DNA from: Monodelphis domestica
Taxonomy: Eukaryota > Chordata > Mammalia > Didelphimorphia > Didelphidae
Reading direction: 5' to 3'
Assembly: GCF_027887165.1 (NCBI RefSeq)
Contig: NC_077230.1
Span: 327,344,415-327,408,414 of the forward strand
Length of the DNA stretch: 64,000 bases
The notes under the pieces are model-generated. The model was given only the letters and a program-made list of their open reading frames with translations. It was not told where the DNA came from and ran no database searches. The number at the start of each line of letters is the position of its first letter. Position 1 is the first letter of the stretch. Both the position numbers and the translations under genes were made by a program. This document shows positions 22,886 to 33,697 of this stretch, in pieces.

Positions 22886-23636
22886 TGATGCTGCTGCTGC
22901 TGCTGCTGCTTCTTCTTCTTTCTTCTTCTTCTTCTTCTTCTTCTTCTTCTTCTTCTTCTTCTTCTTCTTCTTCTTCTTCTTCTTCTTCTTCTTCTTCTTC
23001 TTCTTCTTCTTCTTCTTCTTCTTCTTCTTCTTCTTCTTCTTCTTCTTCTTCTTCTTCTTCTTCTTCTTCTTCTTCTTCTTCTTCTTCTTCTTCTTCTTCT
23101 TCTTCTTCTTCTTCTTCTTCTTCTTCTTCTTCTTCTTCTTCTTCTTCTTCTTCTTCTTCTTCTTCTTCTTCTTCTTCTTCTTCTTCTTCTTCTTCTTCTT
23201 CTTCTTCTTCTTCTTCTTCTTCTTCTGCTTCTTCTTCTTCTTCTTCTTCTTCTTCTTCTGCTTCTTCTTCTGCTTCTTCTTCTTCTTCTTCTTCTTCTTC
23301 TTCTTCTTCTTCTTCTTCTTCTGCTTCTTCTTCTGCTTCTTCTTCTTCTTCTTCTTCTTCTTCTTCTTCTGCTTCTTCTTCTTCTTCTTCTTCTTCTTCT
23401 TCTTCTTCTTCTTCTTCTTCTTCTTCTTCTTCTGCTTCTTCTTCTTCTTCTTCTTCTTCTTCTTCTTCTGCTTCTTCTTCTTCTTCTTCTTCTCCTCCTC
23501 CTCCTTCTCCTTCTCCTTCTCCTTCTTCTCCTTCTTCTCCTTCTTCTTCTCCTTCTTCTCCTTCTTCTTCTCCTTCTTCTCCTTCTTCTCCTTCTTCTCA
23601 TTCTCCTCCTCCTCCTCCTCCTTCTCCTTCTTCTTC
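22886..23636. repeat. Long TTC/GAA triplet-repeat tract with TGC and TCC variants
   Basis: Starts with about seven TGC units, then a TTC array of about 195 triplets (22908-23492) with a single extra T near 22920. Eight TGC interruptions have their G at 23227, 23260, 23272, 23323, 23335, 23371, 23434 and 23470. The right end becomes mixed TCC/TTC (23493-23630) and abuts the tail of a SINE. Poly-Ser and poly-Arg frames across it are artefacts. Long uninterrupted GAA/TTC can form triplex DNA. Confidence 0.98.
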
Positions 23637-23749
23637 CCTTATCTTCAGTCTTGGAGTCAATACTGTGTGTTGAAGTGGGGTTGAAGTGACTTGTCTAGGA
23701 TCCAGTCTCTAGGCCTGGTTCTCAATCCACTGAGCCCTCCAGCTGCCCC
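23637..23749 (-). repeat. SINE (WSINE1-like), internally deleted, minus strand
   Basis: cttatcttcagtcttggagt (tail), ttgaagtgacttgtctagga and the head gagccctccagctgcccc remain. The central core and B box are mostly missing. Its poly-A end adjoins the triplet tract, so the tract probably grew from or beside the SINE tail. Confidence 0.85.
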
Positions 23750-23939
23750 ACTAAATGCATCTTTCATCCAAATTTTCATATTTCTTTCAAGAGCATGACC
23801 ATCTACAGTCCTACCCAGGTTAATAAACTTTCTTGCCTTTTCCCTGTTCTCAACCCCTTTTTGCATCCAATTGGCAGGTTGCCTTGTCTTTATTGTTCTT
23901 CCACCACACCATCTCTAACACTCATACTCATCTCTCCCT

Positions 23940-25255
23940 AACTCAATTCAAAATGCATCTATCAAGATCCTGTTATTTGCCGGGAACTGTATCAGACACT
24001 AAGGATACAAAGACAAACATTTTTTCTCAAGAGGAATCTGTACCCTTGAGGGAAAACAGTAAGTACAAATATAACTACTACCTATAAACAGATACAATGC
24101 AAATCCAAAATCATTTCCCTGGGCAGATGATAGAGAACAATAACTGCTGGGAGGGTTTAGGAAAAGTCTTGAAAGGGGCTTGAATAGGTTTACAAGAGTT
24201 AGAAGGACAAGAACATTCCAGGCACTGAGGACAACTGTACAAAGCCATAGAGGTGTGATATGGAATGCCAGGTAAAGGAAACTTTACATGTCAGATTGGT
24301 TGGACAGTAGAGTATGTTACAGGAGTAAAATGAAATTAGCACCAAAAAAAATAGGCTGGACCCATGTTGTAATGGACTTGAAATGCCAAACAAAGGAGTT
24401 TCTAGTTCATCCTAAAGATGACAATATTACCTGGAATGTTCTGATCATGGGAGGGCCATGGCTGGACTTGCACTTTAGGAATATCAATCAGTCAAGCAAC
24501 AGTAGATTGGAGAGGGAGGAGAGTGGAGAATAGAAAGATCAATCAGAAGGCTATTGCAATTGTCCAGATAAGAGTTTAGTAATGGGGGCCTGAATGTGAA
24601 TTGTGGTTGTGCAGATGACTAGAAGAAGATAGATCTGAGAAGTATGGTGGTAGTAGAATTAATAACACATAACTATGGATTTAAAATCGTGGGAGATGGA
24701 GCAGTGAGCAAGAGGGAAAAGACTAGATGATCAGAAAGAAAATGAGGCTCTTAACAAGAACAGGGGAGTGAGGAAGTGAGACGAGTTTAGGAAGAAAAAA
24801 GGATTTGAAACACGTAGTGTTTTAGCCCATCCAAGGTAGATATGGTAAAGTGAAAGTGGGATATGTGGATTTTAGAAGCATCTGCAGAGAAACTTAATTG
24901 AAATGAGAGCCGATGGGCTCATTAAGAAAAGGTAAGGTAAGGTAGGTAGGTTGGGAAGTAGAAAGGGAAGAGAAGATTAGCACAGAACAGAATCCTAGGA
25001 TATAGCCACTTAAGGAAGTAGAGCATGGATAAAGACAGGAAAGAAGTGACAGGGGGGCAGCTAGAGAAGCAGAAGGAAAGCCTGGTGTTAGGAAGAAACT
25101 CTGGGAGGATGAGAGGGTAATCTGTGCTAGTGATTTCAGAGGTCAGAAGAGATATGAATAGGTATAGAGATGCAGATCTATTGTCAGAGGCCAGATCCTT
25201 TATGTGAATGAGAATGGAGCCCTGTTGGGTCAATATTTGAACACAGGAAAGTTTA
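23940..25255. repeat. Long purine-rich ancient interspersed repeat
   Basis: It begins gatcctgttatttgccggga, then ctaaggatacaaagacaaac. Later come acattccaggcactgaggac, ggctattgcaattgtccaga, gtgggatatgtggattttag and gagaacagaatcctaggata. This series recurs widely in mammalian genomes as one old repeat. The 24922-25233 minus frame lies within it and is not a gene. Family name uncertain. Confidence 0.45.
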
Positions 25256-26285
25256 TCAGGTCACAGACTTAGATACCTGGAGGGAAGTATCCAAAGATCT
25301 TTTATCCAAAGTCAATAGTTCTTTACGAAATGATAGAATCTGTATAAATTCAAATAAAACATCCATTTAGTGTTTATTGTATGCAGGATACTTTTTACAT
25401 TGAAGTCAATTTGCTTTATAGGTTTTCATGGAATTTAGACCTCATCAGGTGGCTTTTTATCACTACTGTAATGAAATGAGAGAGAGAAAAGTGGAGACCT
25501 CTCTTCTCAAAGTGGGGTTCAGAGGAGACAGCAGATGTAATGGGTTGGCTCAGAGAGAGGAGAGGGGGTTTGAAGATTTTCCCCCTTCTGCCTTCCCTCC
25601 TTAGCTATGACTGTTCCCCAGATTTGCTCTTCTCCCTCTTGTCCCCCCTTCACTACTAGAGGCCAAAGGGTTTCTTCTTAGGAAGATGTCTCTCCCCTTG
25701 ATATGTTCCCTCACACTTGTTTAACAGCTTGGGGAAAAGATAACTACTTTAATGCCAATTAACTCAATCAGGGTAATACAGAGGAATAATTGGCAGGGAA
25801 AAGAATGGGAAAGAAAAGTGGGAAAAAGGGGGTCCCTGTCTCTATCTAAAACCCTTTCCCCAATCTCCTCAAGTTTGGGGGGAACTCGGACTTTTGCAGC
25901 CTAAGCCTCCTGAGAGAAAGTCAGGTTGACTAACCCTGGGTTTGGCCCCTTGGCCACAGTTCAGACCCAGGGCAACAGGAGTTGAGGTAAAGTCTGACAG
26001 AGAATCAAAATGCCTTTTCTCAGGTTTCTCTTCTCTGAGTCCCTTCAATTAGGAAGTGTTGGGGTGACAGATTTCCAGTTACAACCAGGAAAAAGTGGGT
26101 AACTCTCAGGAGAAAGTCTTATGCAACCTTCTCTCTTTGGCTTCTCCTGACTGAGAAACCAACCCCTCTTCAAAAGGAACCTTCTCCCTCTCCTCAAGAT
26201 TCCAATCTCCTCAGGCCCCTCCCCCATCGTGGTGATCAGTTCCACACACTCTTCAGCCTGGTACTTTTTCTTTAGTGCCAGCCTC
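25255..26285. other. Unrecognised, LTR-like composition
   Basis: 25480-26230 is a purine/pyrimidine-patchy, G-rich stretch with no open frame of note. It resembles retroviral U3 sequence, but I find no LTR ends, TATA box or polyadenylation signal I would defend. Confidence 0.3.
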
Positions 26286-27205
26286 TGTCACACTAGTCAA
26301 ATGCAAACTCTCCCAGCACTTAAAGCCCTTCACAATCTGACTCCAACCCACCTTTCTAGTCTTGTTACATTTACAACAGGACCACATTTTACGGGAACCC
26401 AACACATGAATTCAGATATGCGCTATTGGCAATCAAAAAGCAAATATAAAAAGGCAGAAAATATGGAAAATAAAAAATTTAATTATACCCTAAATCATGC
26501 TATTTTCCCAAGCTACATGGTCATACTCATTGTTAACTCTGAGAAGCGTTAGGGTGAGTCATTGCATTGCTTTGCACCAAAGCTGGCTCTTGTGGCAGTC
26601 TTTGCCCAGATTTCTGCCTCAGAGCAATGCTTCTCTTTGCTTCATTAATACTATGTAGTTATTAATAATGACCCCAAAGTACAAAAATAGGGATGCTCGT
26701 AGTTCTGAGAAGCCCAGGAAGTCATAAAATGCCTAGATATGGTTGTATAAGAAATACTTATTAAATAATGGGGTTCACCATTATGAACAATTTTCAATTT
26801 ACACAGTCTTGGAACATACTGCTCCCATAAAATGAGGTCCTGTTGTACTTCCTTTCACATAAGCTAAGGGCCAGCCAAAGGAACCTTCCTGTTGCCTCTT
26901 ATACATTACTTTCCATTCTGCTTTTGCATTCCTGGAACACACTCTCTTCTCATCTCTGCTTCTTAGAAACCCTACATTTCCTCAAAACAGCCACCTCCAA
27001 CAAGTGGTCATCACCAATGCTCCCTCAGTGCTAATGACTCAATACCCCCTGAAATTTATACACACACATAACATATGCCATACCTGTATATGTGCACATT
27101 ATTTTCCATCACAAAATGTAAATTCTGTGAAAGCCAAGACTCTTTCAATTTGGTCTTTGTATCCCCAGTTCCTAGCCCAGCGCTTGGCCTATAGGTGCTG
27201 ATTTA
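26285..27205 (+). repeat. L2 LINE 3' region split by a MITE
   Basis: Left part: cttaaagcccttcacaatct and ctccaacccacctttctagt, hallmarks of the L2 3' coding end. After the insert the L2 text resumes (cttcctttcacataagctaa) and runs to the 3' terminus: gtctttgtatccccagttcc, tagcccagcgcttggcctat. The two halves join sensibly if the insert is removed. Confidence 0.7.
26374..26845. mobile_element. MITE with terminal inverted repeats and TA target duplication
   Basis: Left end CAACAGGACCACATTTTACG. The right end, read in reverse complement, is CAACAGGACCTCATTTTATG. That is 18 of 20 matches. TA dinucleotides flank both ends (26372-26373 and 26846-26847), as for Tc1/mariner-type insertion. 472 bp, no coding capacity. 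Inserted in an L2 copy. Confidence 0.8.
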
Positions 27206-27209
27206 TAGA

Positions 27210-27680
27210 GATGGAAGATCCTGGTGACGTGTGTTGCAGAGATGCTGCAAGCTCAAAGGCCAGCAGGACCCTGGTGCCTCTCACATTGGTGGGAGGCAAT
27301 CAGAATCACTTCCAAGTGGGACCGCAAATTATTAGGGAGGGAGGATCATGGGAATATCTGGGAGGAAATATCAGATAGATGAGACTTGGTGAAGCCTATA
27401 TGTTGGGAATGAAGAAGGGAAGAAAATGATTGCAGAGATAAGCAGGTTCCCTTCCATTACAGGACTTTACACAAAGGCTAGATGATTCCATATACAGAAT
27501 GTAGGGGTTGGAGCAAAAGGCCACTTTAAGATCTATCCAACTTTGAGATTTTATGAAGGTTTGGGAGGGATGCTTTAGAGCTAGCTTGTATTACTAACCA
27601 GAGCTGATGCCTAAATTTTCAGTGAGACCAGGTTTCAAGTCAGAAATTGAGAAATGCTACAAATTATTCTTGTTCTTGTT
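27210..27680. other. No gene recognised
   Basis: Ordinary intergenic sequence; nothing supported. Confidence 0.5.
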
Positions 27681-27682
27681 TG

Positions 27683-27929
27683 ATCATTTTCAGTTGTATC
27701 TGACTCTTGGTGATCCCATTTGAGTTTTTCTTGTCAAAGATGGTGGAATGGTTTGACATTTCCTTCTTCAGGTCATTGCACAGGTAAGGAAACCGAGGCC
27801 AACAGGGTAAATGACTTGTCCAGGGTCACACAGCTAGTTAAGTATATGAGATGAGATTTGAACTCAGGAAGATGAGTCTTCCTTACTTTAACTCCCTGCC
27901 CTCTATTCATTGCACCATCTAGCTGTCCC
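27683..27929 (-). repeat. MAR1 SINE, minus strand, full length
   Basis: ttttcagttgtatctgactc, tggtgatcccatttgagttt, ttcttgtcaaagatggtgga, aaggaaaccgaggccaacag, cagggtcacacagctagtta, tttgaactcaggaagatgag and the head cattgcaccatctagctgtccc are all present in reverse order. Confidence 0.92.
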
Positions 27930-28139
27930 ATTCTTGATTAATAAATCATAGGTTGATTTATTGCTTTGCAGGTTGTCTAGATAAACTAAAGAAAGTAATG
28001 GAGAAATGCCGATAATTTAAATTAAACGTAAACTGGTGTCCCACTTCCTCCCCCCCTGAACTGGTCCATTCAGTGTTTGCTAGGACATACTTGCTTAAAA
28101 GGCTATATGCCAGCTATTGTTCTAATTATTGATATTGGC

Positions 28140-28310
28140 ATTAAGAGGTAACTAGGACAAGCAGATAAAGACCTCCATTCACAGCCAGGAAGACCTAAAA
28201 TCAAGTTCTGACCAATGCTGGCTATGCAACTCTAGGAAATTCACTTAAACTCTCTGGAACCCCGGTACCTCTCTGCACCTATAAAAGGAGTTTCCATGTT
28301 CCAGGTTCAA
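28140..28310 (+). repeat. SINE relic, plus strand
   Basis: taagaggtaactaggacaag (head), cagccaggaagacctaaaat, then ggctatgcaactctaggaaa and ctctctgcacctataaaagg. Diverged tRNA-headed SINE. Confidence 0.5.
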
Positions 28311-29300
28311 TTAAAAAAAATTAACAATGACCAAAACAATCTGTCCTGGCCAGAGTGATCGGGATGAAGAAGAGATTAGAAATCATGTTATAGAGGATTG
28401 AAGGAACTACTATTGGCTTGAAAGATTTATGGAAAGTATTTTGGTAGTTGGGAAGTGTAGTGGAGGGGGATACTGAGAGAGGAACTGAATAGATGTTACC
28501 CCAGGAAGCAGGTTGAGGTAAGGGGACAGAATACAAAGACACACCTTCCTTCTTGTTCTCCCAGCCAGGCAGCCTAATGGAGTCTTTGCTTAACTGATGG
28601 TGAGTCACCCCTCCCCAACCTACTTCTTTGAATGTTTTAAATTCTCCCTCCTACTACAAATGTTGAAAGACAATTTCTTATAGTTGAAAGTCTAATTTAT
28701 TCTCTTTTGGGAAAGGAAGATAAGGAAATAAAAAGGATAGAGGGAAAGGAATTTCCCTAAACTATAATCCCCTATCTCTGGTAGGCTTCAGTTCAAAGTC
28801 CCTTCAAAAGAAATAAGGCTCACTTCCCCTGAGGGAAAACAGTTTTATATTCAGCTGGGATCTCCACTGGGCCAGACTCTTTCAATTCAGCCAGGTCTAG
28901 AAGGTTAAAAGTCAAGCAGTTCTTCCGCCTTCCCCTTGCAGAGAGGTTGGCCAGAGAGAAGTGAAGTCAGGTGGTGAAGAGACCAGACCACTGAAGAAGT
29001 GTCCAGAAGGCAGCTTTGGCTAACTGCTCCTCCCTCTCAACCTTTCATAGAATCCTCTCCCTTCCCCCACTGGGGTCTGGAGGATTCTATCTGCTCTCTT
29101 GAGCTCTTCTTTGCATTTCATCTCTTCTGTCTTTGCCCATTTCTCTCAATCACAGAAGGCAGAGAGCTAGTAGGGGAGGGAATGGTTCTTCATTGAATAT
29201 CACTAGCCTAGAAGTAAGAAGATAAATGTGGAAGATTGGGTGGGATATTACATCCAATTTGGGGACTGAATGAAGGAAAAAAGCATGTATTAGGCATGCC
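28310..29300. other. Unrecognised; possible LTR-like segment 28640-29190
   Basis: Small minus frame 28321-28608 and plus frame 28999-29196 have no domain. 28640-29190 has patchy composition like retroviral U3/R, without defensible ends. Confidence 0.3.
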
Positions 29301-29307
29301 TACTATA

Positions 29308-29560
29308 TACCAGCTAAACTGCATAGTGGATAGAATACCAGACTCAGAGTAAGGAAGTCCTAAATTCAAATCTGGCCTCAGGCACTTACTATCTGTGTGA
29401 CCCTAGACAAGTCACTTAATATTGTTTGCTTCGGTTTCCTCATCTGTAAAAATGAGCTGGAGAAGGAAATGGCAATATCTCCAATATCTTTGTCAAGAAA
29501 ACCTCAAAATGGATCACAAAGAGTGGGATATGACTGAAAAACATCTGAGCAACAATATGC
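29308..29560 (+). repeat. MAR1 SINE, plus strand, full length
   Basis: ccagctaaactgcatagtgg head, ttcaaatctggcctcaggca, gacaagtcacttaatattgt, agctggagaaggaaatggca, caagaaaacctcaaaatgga, tgggatatgactgaaaaaca tail, all in sense order. Confidence 0.92.
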
Positions 29561-29776
29561 CAGGTGCTGTGCTAAGTACTTTAAAAAAATTCTCATTTGA
29601 TTCTCACAACTCTAAAAAGTAGGTATTATTATTGTCTCTATTTTACAGTTGATGAAATGAAGTCAAATAGGGTTAAGCAACTTGCATAGGGCTGCACAAA
29701 TAGTAAGTATCTGAGGCTAGATTTGAACTCAGGTCTTCCTGACTCCAGGTTTAGTGTTCTATCCAATGTGCTACCA
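29561..29776 (-). repeat. MIR, minus strand
   Basis: gccaggtgctgtgctaagta, tttgattctcacaactctaa, attattattgtctctatttt, acagttgatgaaatgaagtc, then the degraded core and tttgaactcaggtcttcctg: full reverse MIR order. Confidence 0.85.
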
Positions 29777-29784
29777 AGCACAAG

Positions 29785-29925
29785 TTTAAGGATTTGAACC
29801 TTCAGTGGGGAAGGAAAAAAGGTCAAGGAGTCAAACCTGAGTTTTTGTCCCAGAAGCTTACTTACAGCATGACCTTGCCTAAGCTTTAGTTTTCTCATCT
29901 GTAAAATAGTTATAAAAGTTCATAC
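29785..29925 (+). repeat. MIR fragment, plus strand
   Basis: agtcaaacctgagtttttgt, agcatgaccttgcctaagct and tttctcatctgtaaaatagt follow the sense MIR order. Confidence 0.55.
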
Positions 29926-30065
29926 TCCTTTTTGTTGGATTATGCATGTTTATAATGAAAAATTTTTAAAGGGTTCTATTGTTGTTGATCAATGGTGGGA
30001 CAGTGGGAGGACAAATAATAATATTTTAAATTAAAACAGATTTTAAATTAAACTTGTTTACTCCT

Positions 30066-30296
30066 CTAAACTTGTTGTACTCCTCTAAGGCATGGTGGTG
30101 CTCCTGCTGCTACTGGGTCTAGTTGGGCAGAATAATAAGCAATTGGGCACTGAAAAGGTCCCAAAGTCTGAGTTAACACACCAGAGGCTACTCCTCTTTG
30201 CTCATGCACATATAAAGTAAATGGCTTGTTGCAATCTGGGATGCCTAGAGCAGGGGCAGACATGATAGCCTTTTTTAGATCTGATAGAGCTGACAA
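30066..30296 (-). pseudogene. pol: ERV pol fragment: connection/RNase H start (broken)
   Basis: A 76-codon frame carries a segment with SALSDLKKAIMSAPALGIPD and then a FTLYVHEQRGVASGVLTQ block. This corresponds to the tether after the reverse transcriptase and the first strand of RNase H, as in class I ERVs. It is separated from the reverse transcriptase frame by a frameshift around 30390-30300. The element ends here, so no RNase H catalytic residues beyond the start, no integrase and no env follow. A retrovirus relic, nonfunctional. Confidence 0.85.
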
Positions 30297-30390
30297 GTGT
30301 TCAGGCTCTAATTTGAGGGGTTCAGGAACCGAATCCTTTGTTAATGCTATAAGGGGTTTAGTGATTTCCCCATAGCAAGGAATCCATTGT

Positions 30391-32583
30391 CTACAAAACC
30401 CTGTTGCTCCTAAAAATTGCTCTCAGCTGTTTCTTAGTGGTAGGAGCACTCAATTTTTGAATGTTCTCAATTCGTTTTGGAGAAATATAACAAGCACCCG
30501 CAGTCAAGATGAATCCCAAATATTCTACTTTTTGGAGACACCATTGAACTTTATCCTTAGAGATTTTATGTCCTCTTTTGTGAAATTCCAAAAGAAGGTG
30601 TTTGCTATCTTCTTGACATGTTTTTGCATCTGTTGAAGCCAAGAGTAGATCATCTACATATTTGATTAATTTGCTATTTTTAAATGTTATATTGTCTGTG
30701 TCTTGGCTCAAAATTTGCTCAAATAAGCTCGGACTTTCGACATAACCCTGTGGCAGCCGACACCAGGTATATTGTGAGCCCTTCCAGGTGAAAGCAAAAA
30801 TATGCCTGGAGTTCTCATGTATTGGTATGGAAAAGAAAGCTGAACACAAGTCTACTACTGTAAAGTCTGTAGCTGTGCTAGGAATAGATGAAATAATAGT
30901 ATGTATGTTAGAAACTACGGAGTATCTCTTTATAACGTGATTATTCACTGCCCTTAGATCCTGTACGAATCTATAAATGTGCTTGCCATCGGGCCCTTTT
31001 TTTGGTTTTTTAATTGGCAGGATGGGCGTGTTGTATTCAGATTTGCAAGGGATTATTATTCCCTGTTCTATTAATGAGTTAATAACTGGTGTAATACCCT
31101 CAATTGCCTCCTTTGAGAGGGGATACTGAGGGATAGAAGGAGGTGGGCTAGATTTAGTTTTTATCTGCACAGGAACAGCAGATTTAAGTAAGCCTACATC
31201 AGAAGAAGATGTGGCCCAAAGAAACTCCGGTATATTTTTAGGTATTTCAAAAGTGGAAGGCTCTTTTGCCTCCTGGTTTTCCGAGAGAAGTACAGGGAGT
31301 AAATTTAAAGATTCCTCTGGTACTTCTAATGATAATGAGCCATCTGGGGAGCAGGTTATTGTGGCTCTGAGTTTGCATAGAAGGTCCCTCCCCAGCAAAT
31401 TTAAAGGGGAGTCAGGCATCAAAAGGAAGGAGTGTTGTACCTCTAGGGGTCCTACAGACACCATTCTAGGAGGAAGTCTTTTAACTCTTTGGGTTATTCC
31501 TGATACTCCCATTACATTCTCTGAGCCAATAGAATAACATTGTAAATCAGGTGTTCTCTTTAATACAGACCAGGAAGCTCTGGTGTCTAATAGACAATCA
31601 TAATAGGTGTTACCCACCTTTAAGGTAACATGGGGTTCATTAGTATGGGGAGGGCAGTGGATAGGGACAACGGGTAGTAGGACATCAGGGTCTGGGAAAT
31701 CAAAGGTTGTATCCTCTGATTTCTGTGCCCCAGCCCCCCTTTCCCCCCAGACACCATCATTGTGTTTGGGATATTCCTTGGGCACCCCCCTGAAGGGCAC
31801 CTCTCTGAGGGTCATTAGTACCTCGAGTATTTTTTGGATGAGCGCCATTTCCCATATATTGTTGTTGTTCATTATCATTATAATTTTCTTCAATTGGAGC
31901 ATTGTCGTTATTTTCCCAATTCCTATTTCTATAATTCTGGTTTCTAAAGTTCTTATTTCTATATTCATTATAGTTATTTCCATAGTCATTATTATAATTT
32001 CTAGAATTCTGGTTTCTATAACATTATCATCATTTCTATAGTTATTATTTCTAAAACTATTATTAAACTGTGTATTCCTTCCAAACATCTTAAGAAAGGT
32101 TCTACATTCCATCATTTTGTGGCCCTTCTTCCCACAGAAGTGGCAAGTAATGGATTGATAATTGGATTTCTGGAGAGGGGCAATTGTCGTTGGTTCATTA
32201 TCATGCCCACTTTCTAATTTAGTCATCCTATCTGTTAAATATCTTATTTTTTTCTTCACTTCCTCCATGTCATCATTATTTTCTTCCTCCTTTTCTTTGT
32301 TTCCCTTTAAAACATATATAGCTGTTTTTTGCAATTCTTCAAGGTCCATATCTGACCATCTTGGGCATTGTGTTCTAAAATAATTCTTAATTGCTTTGCA
32401 AGAGTTATTTACAAAGATTCTTCTAACTTGTCTTAAACTACTCTCTTTAATTAACTCCCAATCTAAGTATCTGTCCCCAAACTCGATAATTCTATCCATA
32501 AATCTGGAGGGTGATTCTTCTTCCTTTTGCTTAATTTTTTCCAGTTCCATCCACTTATCTGTACTGTCTGCACATTCCTTCAT
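30391..32583 (-). pseudogene. gag-pro-pol: ERV gag C-terminus, protease and reverse transcriptase in one 730-codon frame
   Basis: The frame starts inside the capsid C-terminal part. A single CCHC zinc knuckle (CHFCGKKGHKMMEC, residues ~146-159) marks nucleocapsid. Residues ~185-275 are low-complexity Ile/Met/Glu, but the neighbouring frame gives an Asn/Tyr/Arg-rich linker, so two compensating indels are likely, the second near the G-runs at 31734-31748. Protease has DTRA at ~334 instead of the catalytic DTGA, so the active-site loop is damaged. Reverse transcriptase follows with LPQG at ~615 and YVDD at ~645. The frame ends by frameshift after the RT palm/thumb region. Class I-like. The first Met is only where the frame opens, not a true start: gag continues upstream in another frame. 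Confidence 0.9.
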
Positions 32584-32779
32584 TGCCGTGAGGATGGCCT
32601 CTCTACAACGGTATAGTTGTAGATAATCCTCAGGATTGTTATAGTCCCATTTGGGATCCTGAGATGGCCAATGTGCTGCATTATGCCCCCGGGTTTTGTT
32701 GACATGAGCAATTATTTTATTTTTTTCACATTCACTTAAAAAAGCCTGTAGTAAGTTCTCAACGTCCTTGTAAGACGGA

Positions 32780-33454
32780 TTATACTGAAAAAATGTCTCC
32801 CATCTTTTTTGTTACTAGAAAAGGATCTTGTTCATATGTGGGGATATTTCGTGTAAATTCATTTATTTCTTGGGGAGTAAATGGTATCCTATGTCTTAAA
32901 GTCACCACATCCCCATTCTGTCCTATTTCAGGTACTTCTCTTAGAGGAAACAGGCCTCTAGTTGAATTTTGTACGTGTGGGTCAGTTTGACAAGGACAGG
33001 TTTCTCTAGGAGGACAAGATCTCCTTTGCATTGGAATTTGGTTTTCTGTAGGAGAGGGAACATGAGAAACTGGGATTGCAGGGGAAGGGTTTTGGGGATT
33101 AAATTCAGTCAAGATTTGCACTACACGAGAGAAGCAGTCTGTTAACTCGGCTATAGGGAAGGTGTTTTCCATCTCTATTTCAGGGAAGGAAATTTCCTCA
33201 TTCAAAGGTTCAGAAACAGGTCTGTTTCTGGTAGAGTGGGTGTTTGCCAATTGATCCTGTAAGAAACTTTTTAGATCTTCTAATTGGGCTTGCATTTTAT
33301 ACTCAATTTTTTTTATTTTAGCATCTTTAAATATAGTATTGGGGAGTACAAAAATGACAGTACCTATTAATATAAAAATTTGGAGGTATCCTTCATTCCT
33401 CAATGCCCCTAATTCTTCAGCTGCCATATAATTGTCAAAGAATGTAGTACTCAT
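32780..33454 (-). pseudogene. gag: ERV gag N-terminal part with hydrophobic segment
   Basis: 224-codon frame. Residues ~24-41 are strongly hydrophobic (LQIFILIGTVIFVL), followed by a charged helical stretch (~44-70, Lys/Glu/Gln-rich, coiled-coil-like). A Pro-rich linker follows (~115-160), then a block beginning PLREVP which, with the following RHRIPFTPQEINEF, looks like the start of capsid. The frame breaks at ~32800 beside an A-run, and capsid continues in the frame of the next feature. The usual N-terminal myristoyl glycine is absent at this Met. A microsatellite lies immediately 5', so the true start may be upstream in the 33697-33455 frame. Confidence 0.75.
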
Positions 33455-33462
33455 TTATATAT

Positions 33463-33497
<35 letters not shown>

Positions 33498-33697
33498 TGT
33501 AATTTCACAAAACACGTGGGGAGCAGGGCAAAGCAACAAACGTTCCACAGGGTTTTTTTTTCTAATCCAGGAAGTTGTTCCTTAAGGGAAAGGATATTTA
33601 GAAACAGCTCTTCCAGCCAGGACTTTAGGGTCCTGTTGCTGAGATTTAAAATAGCTGTTTTCTGTCTATCAGAGTCACACAGCTGGGAAGTATCCAA
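33455..33697 (-). pseudogene. Possible 5' part of ERV gag, truncated by AT microsatellite
   Basis: An 80-codon frame with a leucine-rich helical block (LSNRTLKSWLEELFLNILSL) lies directly upstream of the Gag frame and ends in Ile-Tyr codons from the (AT)n tract. Its position fits an N-terminal matrix-like part, or leader sequence. The first codons overlap the end of a SINE insertion, so the start shown is artificial. Confidence 0.35.
33456..33497. repeat. (AT)n microsatellite inside ERV
   Basis: About 20 AT units with one phase slip in the middle (ataatata). It sits at the 5' edge of the Gag frame and contributes to its breakage. Confidence 0.96.

Noticed and set aside
22873-23673. Open frames of 242 and 261 codons (poly-Arg on minus, poly-Ser on plus)
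   Set aside because: They are translations of the TTC/GAA triplet tract in fixed frame; no coding context.
27683-29560. tRNA-like A/B-box segments as tRNA genes
   Set aside because: They are heads of SINEs with no cloverleaf or anticodon arm of a functional tRNA.
31734-31748. G-run with GGGAAAG as a programmed -1 frameshift site
   Set aside because: By hand the required change between the Asn-rich linker frame and the protease frame is in the other sense, so ordinary indels explain it better.
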